Origin: Brevipalpus yothersi
Taxonomy: Eukaryota > Arthropoda > Arachnida > Trombidiformes > Tenuipalpidae
Assembly: GCA_003956705.1 (NCBI GenBank)
Contig: QZCP01000169.1
Span: forward strand, 25,938-89,937
Direction: 5' to 3'
Length of the DNA stretch: 64,000 bases
This document shows positions 36,741 through 49,665 of this stretch, piece by piece. Position numbers and translations under genes: made by a program. Below the pieces are notes generated by a model. It did not search any database. It had not been told where the DNA came from and was given only the letters and a program-made list of their open reading frames with translations. How positions within the stretch are numbered: the first letter of the stretch is position 1; every line of letters begins with the position of its first letter.

Positions 36741-37804
36741 GATGTCTACTGATCTAACCTTTTCATCTTCAGTACAGTGTATGTCCAAAATATTCTTCTT
36801 CCAGTTTATGGAGCATGAAAAGGGAATAATCCAGGAGAATTAAGAGTAAGAGTGAAGATACATGCTGGTAGATCAGGAAGAGCAAAAAAGATGGGTGAAG
36901 AGAGAGAGAGAGAGAGAATCGAAAAATTTTTCAGAAACCAAGTTTCTTCGCAAAACCAAAACTCTCTCATCCACTTATCTTTTTCACGATGGAAGTGATG
37001 ATATTCCATGTCTTTTCCTTCTCTCATCGGTCTAGTAGATGAAAGAACGAAAGAGATGGATGGAACTGCTTAATATTCATGAGAAGAGTTTCATGAAGAA
37101 TGTGGAAAAAGTTTGAGTGTGTGAGAGACTAGTAGGTATATTAATGATGGGCAAACCTATTCATTGCCATTGAAAAAAGCCGATGGATTTTTTTTCAGTT
37201 TCAACAGAACAATCGTAGCGTGATCATATGTAACCCTGGAAGATGGAACGTTGGAATTCAAAAAAGGTGGAAAGCTGAATATATTCCAAGATATCAATGT
37301 CTTGATATAAAATGTTCAAGAACACACGCTATTATACACATATCCATGTAAATTTTCGCAGACAGATTTCCTTCACTTTTCTTTTTATTCCTTTCCAAAC
37401 TCTCTACTTTATTCCATCTACACTATTACTACTTCTCTTCTTCTTCTTCTTTCTCTCCTTGCACAATCTGTAAACATTTAAATGAATTTCTACTCCGCCT
37501 TGTATTCAGACTGAATCGAAGTAAACTTCTCATACTCAACATCCTTTATTCATGGTAGAATGGAAAGTTGAAAGTATGTTCTCTTAGTGAAATAAAATTG
37601 AATGTAAGTAAAGTGTAAAGGTCATTCTATCGACTAATACTAGCCTCTAGCAGGTACCGTTATGTTTACCGGACCCTGGAAGAGAACCAATAGTAACAGT
37701 AGTAATGGTAGCTGTAGAGCGAAACAGTGTAAATTTATCATCACACAATGTATACCCTGTGGCCCATCACGTACATATAGTTCTCATACTTTTTCAATTT
37801 TTTA

Positions 37805-37868
<64 letters not shown>

Positions 37869-40500
37869 TCCTCTCTCTTCCTCTCTGTCTCTGTCTCTGT
37901 CTCTGTCTCTCTTTCTAGATCTCTCTGTTGAATATTCTATCAGCATGACTTGTGTCCAATGGATAGTGTGGAAAAAGTTCTGTCCTGGAGATTGGATCCA
38001 GTTGGAACGAAATTTGGAGAGAAGAAAAATGGATATACAAAGATGAGACCTGGATGAAAATTATGTCCAGAATTTTCAATGATGAGTCTTTGATGGACAA
38101 AATGTGTGTGTACTGAGCACCTGGAATACAGATCAATGAAGATCGATCAGATGAAAATTTAACCATGAAAATAATGAATCAAATTTACTCTCTAGTACAC
38201 CATATGCATATATTGAGTAAGAAAAGGTGTATAGTCTATTGGATGCATGGAGGCTGTGTGTGAGTTTATCACATTGATCACACTGACAACTTGATATTTC
38301 ATGGATGGTTAAAGAAAGGAGAGAAGATGAATTTTAATCATGAAAATCCTGTAATTAGTATGCGAAAAGTGAAAAAGTATATTCACTAGAGAAAAGAGTT
38401 TTAAGCTGCTTCAAGCTGTTATGTGTGTATGATCTTCAGAATAGTCAATTAGCATGATTTCTCACAACTTATGCAACCAAACAGTCTTAATTCTCAGTTG
38501 AAAATCAATGTGACAGAAATGTTCAAATGATTTGAAAAAGAACTATATATTAGCTTTCGATTTGGGAAAGGATATTCCTTCCATAGACCATGTTCAAATG
38601 AATGCTCAATGTCTAGTGTACCAAAGCCTGTCTCAAAAGAGACATTTCACAATACTGACAACAAATTGTCAAATTTTTAATTCTACTGTCAAAATATAAT
38701 CCAAATATGCTTTGAACTTGAAATTGTACTCGAATAGCCAAGTGTATTCGAAAATCTATATAATTCATTCACTTGACTATATATATGTACACTCTCACAC
38801 TCACATGGCTCATCAAATATGTATTCCTTTCGAATTGATACACATGATGTACAGATGATATGTTGGAGAGAATTTTTCCAGTCTAGTGAAATATTCACAT
38901 CTGATCAAGCTTTTCACAAACTCATGCATCTATGTATCCTGAAATGACTGAATTGATGGTGATAAAAAAAGACTACTCTATTGAAGATTATACTATGTGT
39001 ACAGGAAGTAGAGTGACACATGGAGGAAGTGAAAAAGGTGGATGAACATGATTCTCTTTTGAATTTGTAATCATCTATTTTTGTAATATATCAATACAAT
39101 ATGCATTCACAGCGAAAAGGTGAATCTCAACTTGCCGGAGGAATATTATTATTATTTTTCCATGAAGAAAAAGATATGTTCAATTTTTTGCCTCTCATTC
39201 CGATTAGAAAATGAAACGAAAACGTACATACACATATAATCGATATTCTTTGTTCATTTGACATTTGAATAATTTGATCATGAGAAAAACCTATCATTGG
39301 TAAGGTGATTTGAGGGCTCACTTTCCCTCCAAATCACCACAGATTATGGTGATCAACATCTGGCCCCTTATTTTTTATTCCCTCAATCTTTTTCCATGCT
39401 TATTTGAGAGCTATTTATTATTCTCTACAAGAATAAATAAATAAATAAGAAATATATATGTTCACCAGTGTAAGCCATCAAAATGAATAGATAGTGAATC
39501 ATTTTGCTTCTCTCTCTCTCTCTCTCTCTGATTTCTTTCGAGCTAAGGGAGAAGTGAAATATATGTATACTATCGAAATTCTGGTCATCATTCAGATTAG
39601 CATCATATGGAGAATCGATTCCAATCGGTATAAATAAATATATTTTTCTAACCATGAACGTATATTTCCACAAACCAGCTTCTTGTGTATACAGTTACTG
39701 GTTAATGGAATGAGAAGTGTTGGCTAACACCATTCTTCACATAATAGTGTTGCCCATAAAACTTTGCTTGATTGTTATGTTTGGAAAGTTTTCGAGAAGC
39801 CTTCCTCATTTTGTTAGGCTTCTCAGTGGATGCTGTGCAAGATTTTATCATGAGATTACGTCTGGACTATAAGATCTATCTAAATGCATCATCGAAAGCT
39901 GTTCCCTTCACAAGTGATTAAAGGCTAACATTTTAACTTTCCCCCTCGCCCTTAAATCATTATACCGTTTGGTTGGAATCGCAATTAGAGAGAAAACATC
40001 AGGCGATGAGTGGCCCAAGATATAAGATGACAAGCCTTTGTCATCTTAACTTTACAAAAGAGGATGAAAATGGAAGGAATACAGATTAAGGGAAAACATT
40101 GTGAGAAAATTTCATCGGATTGACTGATGGGAATACTGGAGTGGAGTTAAAATGAAAAATTCTCTCCATTCTTCACGGTTGATTACCTTTCCTACGCACA
40201 AGATTTTCTGACATTCTTATCGAAATTTTCCACCTTCACAACTACAAATCTCAACCAGGGAAACGCTTGGAGATGAAATTCATTTCTCTATGTTACTATT
40301 GTCAATGGTTGCTGGTTGTTTTTCTTTGTTTTTCTTTCAATCTAAGCTTATATTGGAAAGATGGAACCATTTTGTGTTCTCCAGAAAGCCCAAAGAATCA
40401 AATTTGATCCTACTCATGAGATAGATTGGTGCTTGAAGAATTTCTCAAAATATTTGAATTTTTTTCTCTCTTCCTTCTCACTGATTTTCTGTAAACTTTT

Positions 40501-40537
<37 letters not shown>

Positions 40538-41952
40538 TTTGAGAGAAATATGATCATAAAAAATCGTACTCAATCAGGAAAATATCGTTCTTATTCTATA
40601 TTTTCGCCTCAAGTATGATGTTGTTTGAGGAATAGATGTTCCAAGTTCTAATAATAATAATAATATTTTGCCAAACATCATAAACCAAAAGCAAGAAGAA
40701 GGTGAATCAGCATCATTTCAAATCAGAGCACGTTTGATTTTCAACAGAAGTCAAACAAGTTTGTTTTCATACACATACATACACACCGGAAAGGCTTCAT
40801 CTCATATGTGAAATCAAATATTACACTCAACATATGTACATGTGGTGTGCATAATGTAGTTTCATGGTGTGTACTTCAAATTTGAATACTATTTGGATGA
40901 GAGGAAAATATTCTTCAAATTCAAACACCGTGTCCATGAGAACATCCATGAGAATACACACATCATCATTCATGAATCCCATGGAGAGAGGAAGAGAAAA
41001 CATTGTCCATAGTTGGAACCCAGCGAGAAAGAGTTTCATGTTGCCCAAAAGAAGCTGGTCAATGTGTAAGCGTATCGGATGTTGATGGAAAATTACTTAC
41101 CATGTATCCATTGTCTCGAGTGATGTCTATTATTTTGTCCACATTTTGATGATGCTCAAAAGTGATCTCAACATAATGATCCATCAGAGGAAAATTAAGT
41201 CTATGCACATGTACACTTTTGTCCAGCGAATTGTGTGGATCAGAATCAGCATCCACAAGATGACGTATCAAAGTATACTTGCCCACACTTGAATCACCCA
41301 CAATCACAACATTAACAAATTTTGTTTGACTGCCCGGTGAGATGGGCTCCGATGCTGGTAGAGACATTTTACGATTCACTTTGGATGCTGAATAGGATTC
41401 CCATGAATCTTCTGGATCACGAATCGGTGACCGAGGGCTTGTACAATCTTTGAAACTTCTCCGTCGACGTGATGGTGACCGATTGTAGTAGCTGTTGGAA
41501 CGTGATCGATTGAATACATCACTTGGACTCAAGTATTGTTGCTTTGGCAGAGTATTTCGACGATGTACAGCGGCAACCATGGCCGCTTGTTCATACGTTG
41601 GACTGGTCAATTGGACAGCCATCGGACTGCCCAATGGCTTAAGAGATGATGATGGACCACCACCAACACCCATCGGTGATGTGGCCGCACTGGTTGCGAC
41701 ATTGTTTGTGGGTGATGATGGTGTCCGTGGAATTGATCGACGATGGTGTAACGATGGATCACTTGTAGGTGTACTCATGTACCGATTGCCACCGCAATCG
41801 TCTGTGTCCAACATTAGTCCAGTTCGACATCCAACACCTCGTGGACTTGGACTTCGATGGGGCGAAGGACTTGTACGCTCATAGCGTACTGATGATCGAC
41901 GAGGACTGTGTCGTGGTGATATGTGGGTTTCCATGTCCAATCGATCCATCAT
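29227..41952 (-). CDS. RGK-family (Rad/Gem/Rem) atypical small GTPase
   Basis: Two exons, 41952-41101 and 29679-29227, join in phase 0 to give 434 residues. RGK proteins are plasma-membrane-associated GTPase-fold regulators that inhibit voltage-gated calcium channels and affect the cytoskeleton. Residues 1-205 are a Ser/Pro/Arg-rich disordered extension. The P-loop GDSSVGKYT is at 219-227, but the residue after Lys is Tyr, where Ser or Thr normally binds Mg. VEITFEHH stands where RGK members have the degenerate DxWE switch II. VVMYSVTDRRSFE, NKTDLVR (G4, 331-337) and MEVSVE (G5-like) follow. The C terminus, RAVRFVRKILTRR then GSKSKSCDNIHMID, is the RGK hallmark tail, with the calmodulin/14-3-3 region and no CaaX box. 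A doublet ATG starts the ORF; no upstream coding exon was found. The 11.4-kb intron splits the GTPase domain. Confidence 0.9.
35034..35092. repeat. (GA)n microsatellite
   Basis: Pure GA run of about 59 bp in the RGK intron. Confidence 0.95.
36677..36737. repeat. (CT)n microsatellite
   Basis: Pure CT run of about 60 bp in the RGK intron. Confidence 0.95.
37804..37926. repeat. Compound CT-rich repeat
   Basis: CT units mixed with TCTGTC and TTCC variants over about 120 bp, next to a Cys-rich short ORF at 37662. Confidence 0.9.
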
Positions 41953-42811
41953 GTCAATGTGATACTTGTTACCTGATGGTGTCCTGAATGTGTGTCAGTT
42001 GTTGGAAAGTTTCACAGACATCAGAGATAATTTGATTGATAGAAAAACGATGGTCATCAAAGTGAGTAAGTGTCAATTGAGTGTTGAAGAATTGAAGTTG
42101 AGTGTTTCAAAGTTGGATAGGATTGTTTCCTTAGAACATTGAACTATAGAATGTAGATATATATGTGTCTATGGCATCGAACTGAATCACAATTGAATTC
42201 GATGGTGAAAATGAATATTCCATCTTATGATATGAATAAGGTGATAAATGGATTCCAAAGGCATGATATATTGAATATATTTCACATCGATTTTGTGTGT
42301 ACAAGTCAAAGTGAATGGAGAAAGTTTTCCAATTTATTTCCACAAACAGATCATTGAATTCATGTGAGGAAAAGAAAAAACAATTATTTCATCACATTCT
42401 CATCTCGAAATATTTCTTCTCATTCTTCCCTTGATATATGTACTTTTATGGTTCAAAGACACTTTTATTGTTAACTTGTTTGATAAGAAGTTTGTAATGG
42501 AGTATGTAAGAACACATATCATGAAGCCTATCAACAGGGAACGAAAGAGAGACTAGAGAATACACATATGTACAAAATTCATCCAATTGGTGAACAAGCC
42601 TTTTCTCATCTGAGATACATATTCCAGATTGTATGGATTTTTCCCATAGAATTTCAGGGAGCATTCATGAGAGAGCTGCCAGTTGTTCACGCAAAATCCA
42701 TTCCCTATCTAACCATCTATCTATTCTTTCAGCTTCCTTTTTTTTCCAATATCTTTCTTATGGTCACCATGCAGAGTGGATCGACTTTCCTTTCATACTT
42801 CATAGAACTTG

Positions 42812-42878
<67 letters not shown>

Positions 42879-44839
42879 GTGAGATCACGTTATATGTACT
42901 AAGTATATCAGAGAACAAATAAGTCTTCGTTGAAAGGTCGCTTTTACGCTATACTGGGCTCACAGACGAAATCAGAATGATTGTATTTTACGCCAACTTA
43001 TATATAATATCATGATGATGAACAACAGAAGCTTTTGTGTTATCATGTGTATGTGTGTGATGAAACACGCAGAGATGGAAAGAAAATAAGAGGAAGAAGA
43101 AGAAGAAGAAATAGCTAGTCAAGTGTGTGTCAAAATACACAGATACAGACTCTCACTTTGAACAATGAGACTTGGGTTTTTGAACTTTATCATTGTTTCT
43201 CTCTCACATTTCATTCCCTGTACATCATTTCGCATGATGATGATTGCTATATAAAGGTCATACTTCTAATAAAAAAAATTCCCATGAAGGTTAACAGTGG
43301 AGCGAAAGTTTTTCAGGTGCACGAAATTCCCGAGAAGATTCTTCTATTTTCAGGTGAAGAATTTTTCTCTTCCCATACAAACAATGATATTCTGGGCTCA
43401 ATGTGGTAAATGTTGTTTCCTGGAATTCTTTCTCCACAAAACTAACAATACTTATCATATATTCTATTGTGATTTCTTTGAAGTATACTTTTCACCTTAT
43501 TCTTTCGGGAAAAGAAGATAGGAAGATGAAGCAACTGGGCAACCGATTCTTCAATGGAGTGTACCATATGCGCTACGATGCTGGAATATATACACAGAAA
43601 AGTTTATGATACTCATCAGATTTGTCGTCTTTGATGGCATAATGATTTGTATTCAATGGACCACCATGATTAGCCTGGGAATCCAATGGAGAGAAGGGGA
43701 TGAATCTAATCGGATACCAGCATCAGAAAGTGAATAAGAATAGCTCATATATATATATATAACTGTCTACTCCATTTAAAGACTGCTCTTCAACTAGCAA
43801 CGTGAGACTAGTTGTTTGCTTCCGGTCTGTTTATGCTATTATCGAAGAGTCTCAATAAGAGAGAGAATCGATTTCCCCACTTGATAAGCCCCTATCCAAA
43901 GCCCGGAAGGTTCTCTTTTTCTCCAAGGATTTTTGCTTCCACTAACATATGGATGATTGGCATAATGGTGGGAATACTGTTAAGCTCACTGTTGAATGGT
44001 TTCAATCAAGAAAAGCTCTCTGTACTCCTAGACATGTTAGCATAGAGACTCACCTTCTAACATTGTTCTATTCTTTTCCATTGGCTCATGTAAATTAAAC
44101 AGGATGAATAATTGAAATTCCTGGAAGTTTCATTCATTTTCATGAACACTCTGGAGCCAAGTTGGAAGATCCTGGATTTCACGTTCTGCTAGCGACCTGT
44201 ATGATGGATATTTTTTGAATCCAGAATCAATGCATGCTTTTTGCCTTGGAGACTGTGAGAGCTTATACTAAATCCTGTTCAATCTGGCATTGAAACTGTT
44301 GAAATCCTTGGAATAGAAGGGAATGCATATACATATTTGATAAGAATTACAAATGGTTGGTGAAATTCTTGAGAACACCACTATAAAACTTCCGGTATGT
44401 GAGTTATTCAGGCCAGAAATTCCAAGGAAATAAGTGTGATGATAAGAATTTTTTTCCATCCTTCCACAATGTTTTATTGATTTTAATATAACAGTAACTT
44501 TTGATGATAATAATAACATAGTGATAACAATAGCAACAACAATGTAATTTGGTTTCTATACCTGCCTGTAACAATTTCGTTCAGTAAGCTGGCATTTGAT
44601 ATATAAGAAAAATTTTTCAACACAAACTTTTTAAATAGAAGTATCAAGTTTCGAAAGAGAGGGGAGAATGTTCATTTTTTAAATTTTTGTTGCTCAGAAC
44701 ATTTTATATATCGATAAAAATTTTCCATTATCTTATTGGCATGAGTTTCATGGTTGAAATGTTGCTTTTTCTTCATGATAGTTAAATGGTTCCTGGGGAA
44801 CAGTATCTCAAGATGATGATAATCAATCATTCACGGTTA
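41953..44839. other. Intergenic stretch between RGK and ABRA-like genes
   Basis: It should hold the RGK promoter and 5' UTR and the 3' UTR of the ABRA-like gene. A (CT)n tract lies at 42814-42876 and a TA run at about 43748-43762. No coding exon is recognised. Confidence 0.5.
42814..42876. repeat. (CT)n microsatellite
   Basis: Pure CT run of about 62 bp. Confidence 0.95.
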
Positions 44840-47800
44840 TTAAATGTTTTTCGAATTGTTGGTATTATTATTATTATTGTTATTATTGTCATTGCAGTAA
44901 GGCATCTCAAAATCATTGGGTGGCATCTTCACCAAAGTGATTATCACATCATCATCACGTCTTTGATACAATATTTCACCAACAAAATGAACGAAACCAT
45001 GTTTACGTGCTCTCAATAGTACTCCCACCAGTTTGTCAGATATCAGAGAGTAGAGCTGAAAAAAGCAACAAATGAAAAAGAAGAAGATGAAGATGAAGAG
45101 GATAAAGTAAGTGGAAAAAGATGAAGAGGTTGAAAAAGAAAGGATAAATTGGAAGAGATGATAATAAAAATGTGCTCCAATATGAGAAGATGAAGAAGAA
45201 GAAGAGATAGATGAAGAGACACAAAGTAGACGTGTAATCTGATGTGATCGAATTTCCGATTGAATCATCTAAGTTCTCTATACACTCATTTCTGGGCTTA
45301 ATTAATCTTGTGTTAATGGAAAAACTTGTTCCCATTGGATTGAAAATATGATTCCGATGGAAACCAAGATGATCAGCTGAGAGGGCAACCATAAATGTGC
45401 TTGTAAAAACATTTAGCGTAAAATTTTCGATTTAAATGAGATATAGAATGCTATAGGGAATCAGATGAATGAGGAAGAAGATGAAAAACGTCTCAGAGGA
45501 TGTACGGAAGTAGTGGAATATAAGTTAGTGAAAGAGATGAGAAGATGAGGAAAAAATTCCAAAGATTTTGTATGCATACCGTCTGGCATGCCCATGGGAG
45601 ATGAATGATAATTAGATATCTCTAATCAATTTCTCTCTGCTTGATAGTCGAGCTAATAGAGCGAGAATTTCGAATACTAATACACATGGAAAACAGGAAG
45701 AAAAACGATGAACAGAAAGATGATTGAAATTGCCTAGTAATAATAGTATGTCTGCACCCAGACGAAAGAGAGAAAGGCCAATAGTTTGTGAGTAAATTCT
45801 TCCTCTATTTATATGGAACGTGAGATGAACAATCCTGACTTCATGATAATTGGAAAATAGGTCTGATCAGCAGGATTCATTACTATGCCTGGGAACGATG
45901 ATGATAAAATGTTTTCCATCTCTCTCACTCTTTCCCTCTTCTCTAATGAGTAAAACACAGCATGTCGGTAGTGAAAGTAAACGAGACCACATATTATTCA
46001 GATAAAGTTCATGATCTTTTTCCAATTAGGATAGGTCAACAAATAGTGATATATACTCACCTCAAAAAGGCTTCCAAATGTCATCGTAACCGTACCATCT
46101 TTTTGCTTCTCACCGTTTTCGTTCACAATTTGGCAAAGCTCTTGGACTTCTTTTGAAATTGCATGATACGCTTTCATTCCTCTTAATTGTGTTTTGGAAC
46201 CTTCGATTGGTTTTCCATAGCTTTTGTGATTCAAGGGCAAGTGGGAAGAATAAGAGAAACAAAAAATAAAATTGCCATGGATAAGAATCTGTTGCAAACC
46301 CACGGAAAAGCAAGAACAATGTACAAAACAGACACAAAGTATGAAAAAATATCAATGTAATTATCTCCCAGGAGATAGATCTTTAAGACTACTAGGATCT
46401 TAATAAGCCTCTTAATCGACAAAATCTTCTCTCTCACTCTCTCATTTGTTTCTACTGAACTTGTTTCAATTGATCTGTTTTCAAAATTCGGTGATTCAAA
46501 GAATGGCTTTCGAGCGAGATGTGTAGATGATGAAACTTTCGTTTCATCAGAACAAAAGTACATCATCATCGATGGGCAAAATGAAACTCAGCCCAATGAC
46601 ATGATAGAATATTCTCATAACTGTCACTTAATGGCCTAAGGAAAAATATTCTGCCAGGGTTAAGTTTTGCTCATCAAACAAGAGAGAAAGAGAGAGAGAG
46701 AGAGCATCAAAGAAAATCAGTTAGCAATATCTATCAGATGAGTTTGATCCGAATATTCACTCGAGTACATCAAGAAGAGGAAAAATTTTATCCTTCATCA
46801 TTTTCTCTTTCTCTCTTTTTTTCCTTTTAGTTAGGTAAGTCACGTTGTAGAAAGAAAGATAGACCAAGAAGAAGAAAATAAAAAGACAGGTAAGCAGAAA
46901 AATGTATCACAGCAAGTGATCCCAACTATCTAGCCTTTTTGGTTCGGAAAAAGAATAAGAAGAAGAGTGAGGAGGAGAAGAAAGTGGATGGCACAAAAAA
47001 AGGAATAAAAACACCGATGGTAAGAGACAGAGTCGATGAATTGTCCAAGGAATCCAATAGTAACATGAATCCCATAGCTAATGGAACATACTACGTGAGA
47101 AAGAAAAAGCAGCTTTCCGGGGTAAAAAAAGACTATACATTCACACACAGACAAACATATGGACAAGATTCTGACAAGCAAAGTTGGTCACTTAATCACT
47201 GTATATTTTTGGGATCTATGAGTCAATAGTACACTGCATGGAATTGGGATAACATGGAATATCATTCGAAATAATCCCCTCTTTATGCTTGACATTCAGT
47301 CTATCATGAGGATGGAATTCAAAGCCCCATTCTTTTGTTAATTTTCATCTCTTTCTCTTTCTATTGGTATTAATTTTGACTTATTGTTTTGCATTTTATG
47401 ATACTTTAATAACCTTTGATGAAATACCTTTTCACTGGCCATTCTTCTGGTCTTACGCACACACACACAAACTCGATTCACTATCAGATAACCTTCAATA
47501 AATATTATGAAGAACAGTAAAGATATGAGCAATCCTGCCAGTAAGCTTTTATCTAATATTCCTTCATTATCATTATTATTACTTTTATCATGAGGCAGGG
47601 TGATAATGCTGAAGAAAGCTTAAATTCAAACACAAACACACAAAATCAAGTGCATCGAAACAAATTGCCTTCTAAACAATATCATGAGTAGGTGTCAAAA
47701 GGGATGCCAATTATAGTGAGAATCACGCTCTAAAAAGCGTGGTTGTTTGTTTCATCATTCAGATGAAATCACTTATGTAAACTTAACTGAATATGAATAC

Positions 47801-48804
47801 TCCACACCAACATGAATGTGTATATATTTAAATATATCGGTGTGGGTTGACTAATCTGACTAAGCCGGTAAGCTGAGAAAATTATTGATTACCGGTTGAG
47901 TTCGATGTTCCCCGAGCATCCTTATGAATCATCTGGCAAAAAGTATGAGTAATCATCGAAATTCAGTGAGCCTCATTGTATCCAGGAAATCATGATACAC
48001 TCAAACTCACAACACTTGATAATAATAATTCTGAAATAACAATTGACAAATCAAAGGGTATCTGGCAGAACGAATTGATAACGAAAACTATTCTCAGATA
48101 GAGATAAGTGAAATCAAGCAGCCCAGAGAAATAGAGAGAGAATTTGAATATTCGGTGAACATCATGGTCAGGTTCAGGATATTTTGGGCAAGCTGAATGA
48201 TCATGATAAATTATGACATCTATTATAGCTCAGAGACTACCTGTCACTCTGAGTTCCTTTTCTTCTTACTATTCTTTTTATCTCCACCTTGGAGCGGAAT
48301 CCAGATACCAGAAGAAGAAGGAGAAGAAGAGGAGAGAGAGAAAGAGAGTAGACATACATGACATTCATGTCAAGATGATTTGGTCATTTGGATTGGCTGC
48401 ATCATTCATGGATCAGATTCGTGATGAGAGAGAATGGAAAAACGAATAATGCGAAAACCCAGAAGAGAGAGAGAGAGAAAGTACTCATACACAGCATCCA
48501 AGATGCTGTGGATGACAGTAACATGGAAGACCAAATGATGAATGAATCCTCGAAGTCTATGCCATCATTTTCCAACAAGCAAAAACTACCTCACACATGA
48601 TGTGTGTTTCATGGATCATACTCACTTTTCCTTATCTTTACAGGGTTTCTCCAGTTTCTTTTGTTCAGCTTCCAAACGTTTCTGATAGTTTGATACTCTC
48701 TCCAATAATGGCACATAAAATTCTGGCTGCTGTTGCTCTGGATCCACCGAGGTTGTGATCGTTGGAGGCTGTTCGATGATTATCGATTTTGGTTGATCAC
48801 TCAT
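44840..48804 (-). CDS. ABRA/STARS-like protein with costars domain
   Basis: Three exons, 48804-48626, 46220-46061 and 45055-44840, join in frame (phases 2, 0) to give 184 residues. ABRA binds actin and promotes Rho-MRTF/SRF signalling in muscle; costars is its C-terminal domain. Exon 1 (residues 1-60) is a polar N-terminal region with a short helix (LERVSNYQKRLEAEQKKLEK). Exon 2 opens with YGKPIEGSKTQLRG, nearly the vertebrate ABRA sequence, then EVQELCQIVNENGEKQ and MTFGSLFE. Exon 3 continues LYSLISDKLVGVLLRARKHG, then VHFVGEILYQRRDDDVIITLVK, completing the costars domain at about residue 155. After it comes a tail with eight consecutive Asn (NDNNNNNNNNTNNSKNI), encoded by an ATT/AAT microsatellite and not part of the family. 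It is shorter than vertebrate ABRA but longer than ABRACL. The start ATG gives a complete N terminus. Confidence 0.92.
44860..44895. repeat. ATT/GTT trinucleotide run encoding poly-Asn
   Basis: ATT units on the plus strand read as AAT (Asn) codons in the last exon of the ABRA-like gene. Confidence 0.85.
46221..48625 (-). other. ABRA-like gene intron 1
   Basis: Bounded on the minus strand by AA then GTGAGT and by AATCACAAAAG. It contains a candidate transmembrane exon at 47428-47608 (listed separately). GA-rich patches lie near 46680-46705 and 48325-48350. Confidence 0.7.
47428..47608 (-). CDS. Possible exon encoding a single transmembrane segment
   Basis: On the minus strand, AAGCTTTCTTCAG at 47621-47609 is a good acceptor. 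It opens 60 codons ending MASEK at a GTATTT donor (47428). The peptide reads as a polar Asn/Asp-rich N part (HDKSNNNDNEGILDKS), a hydrophobic span (LLAGLLISLLFFIIFIEGYL), then a basic stretch (RKTRRMASEK). That is the shape of a type III or N-out single-pass membrane protein. It enters in phase 2 and leaves in phase 0. Exon 1 of the ABRA-like gene has a phase 2 donor, but ABRA exon 2 needs phase 2 entry, so it cannot be a frame-keeping ABRA cassette. No partner exons were identified; it may be chance. Confidence 0.3.
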
Positions 48805-49262
48805 GATTATAATGGAAAATTATTTTCCGAATGTATAGTTGAACAATTAAACTATTTATCTAAGCTTTACGATTTGTGCAATTGACTTTGATGCAAGAGG
48901 CCACAAAGAAACGGTACAAAAAGAAGGAAAAAAGTTTCAACAATTATTGAAACGAACTAGAAATGAACTCTACCAATCAGCAGGCTGGCAAACAGAACAA
49001 GGCAAGCAGAAAGAAAGATATATTGATTTGACTCTCACACTGGTGACACTGGCACTAGTTTCGAAAAAGATGAAGAAAATGATTTGGTTAGCTAAGCATT
49101 GCTGATGAGTAAAAATGCAAAGTAAAGCTATTTGACACTGGCAAGAATTCAGCAAATGTTTCCCGAATTAGAAGCTCAAGCAATTCCAATCATCTCCACC
49201 GAGAATGTAGTGTTGTCTTGAAATCGTTAGCGGAACATTTAAAACTATTCATGATGATGATA

Positions 49263-49297
<35 letters not shown>

Positions 49298-49665
49298 AGT
49301 TTTGAGCTCAGCTTCACTTTCTACTCAAAAATTGAGTCATTTTCATGAAGAAAGATGGTGATCTTGAACTGATTCCTGCTATGAGTGGGATGACGATGAT
49401 AACAGTGACTTTTGCTCAGTTTTAACTCACTTTTAAGTTCAAATTGTGAATTGATCGAAAAACATGAAAACGACTTAAATATTTGTGAATATTGATCGAA
49501 AAGTTTTCAGCCTCGCAATTCATAAGAGGGCATTCCTTGAAGCCCTCATGGAGAGCTGGCTTAGTTATTTAATCCCACAATATCCAATCATTATGGCTCA
49601 GATCGTATCAGAATTTCTGGAATTTGAGAGGAAATTTTTTCACCAAGAATAGATGAAAAGATGGT
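48805..49665. other. Intergenic stretch
   Basis: Presumed promoter region of the ABRA-like gene plus a (CT)n run at 49265-49294. No coding exon is recognised. Confidence 0.5.

Larger units (their letters stand above)
29680..41100 (-). other. RGK gene intron, 11.4 kb
   Basis: Bounded on the minus strand by ATG then GTAAGT and by AAAACAG then ATC. It carries long CT/GA tracts (35034-35092, 36677-36737, 37804-37926, 40502-40533) and AT runs. Plus-strand ORFs at 31135-31677 and 33368-33447 lack any family signal. No nested gene is convincing. Confidence 0.7.

Noticed and set aside
35034..37926. GA/CT tracts as a CRISPR array or satellite
   Set aside because: They are simple dinucleotide microsatellites with no spacers or longer repeat unit.
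46939..47229. Lys-rich plus-strand ORF
   Set aside because: It is antisense within the ABRA intron, starts at a non-ATG codon and owes its charge to GA-rich sequence.
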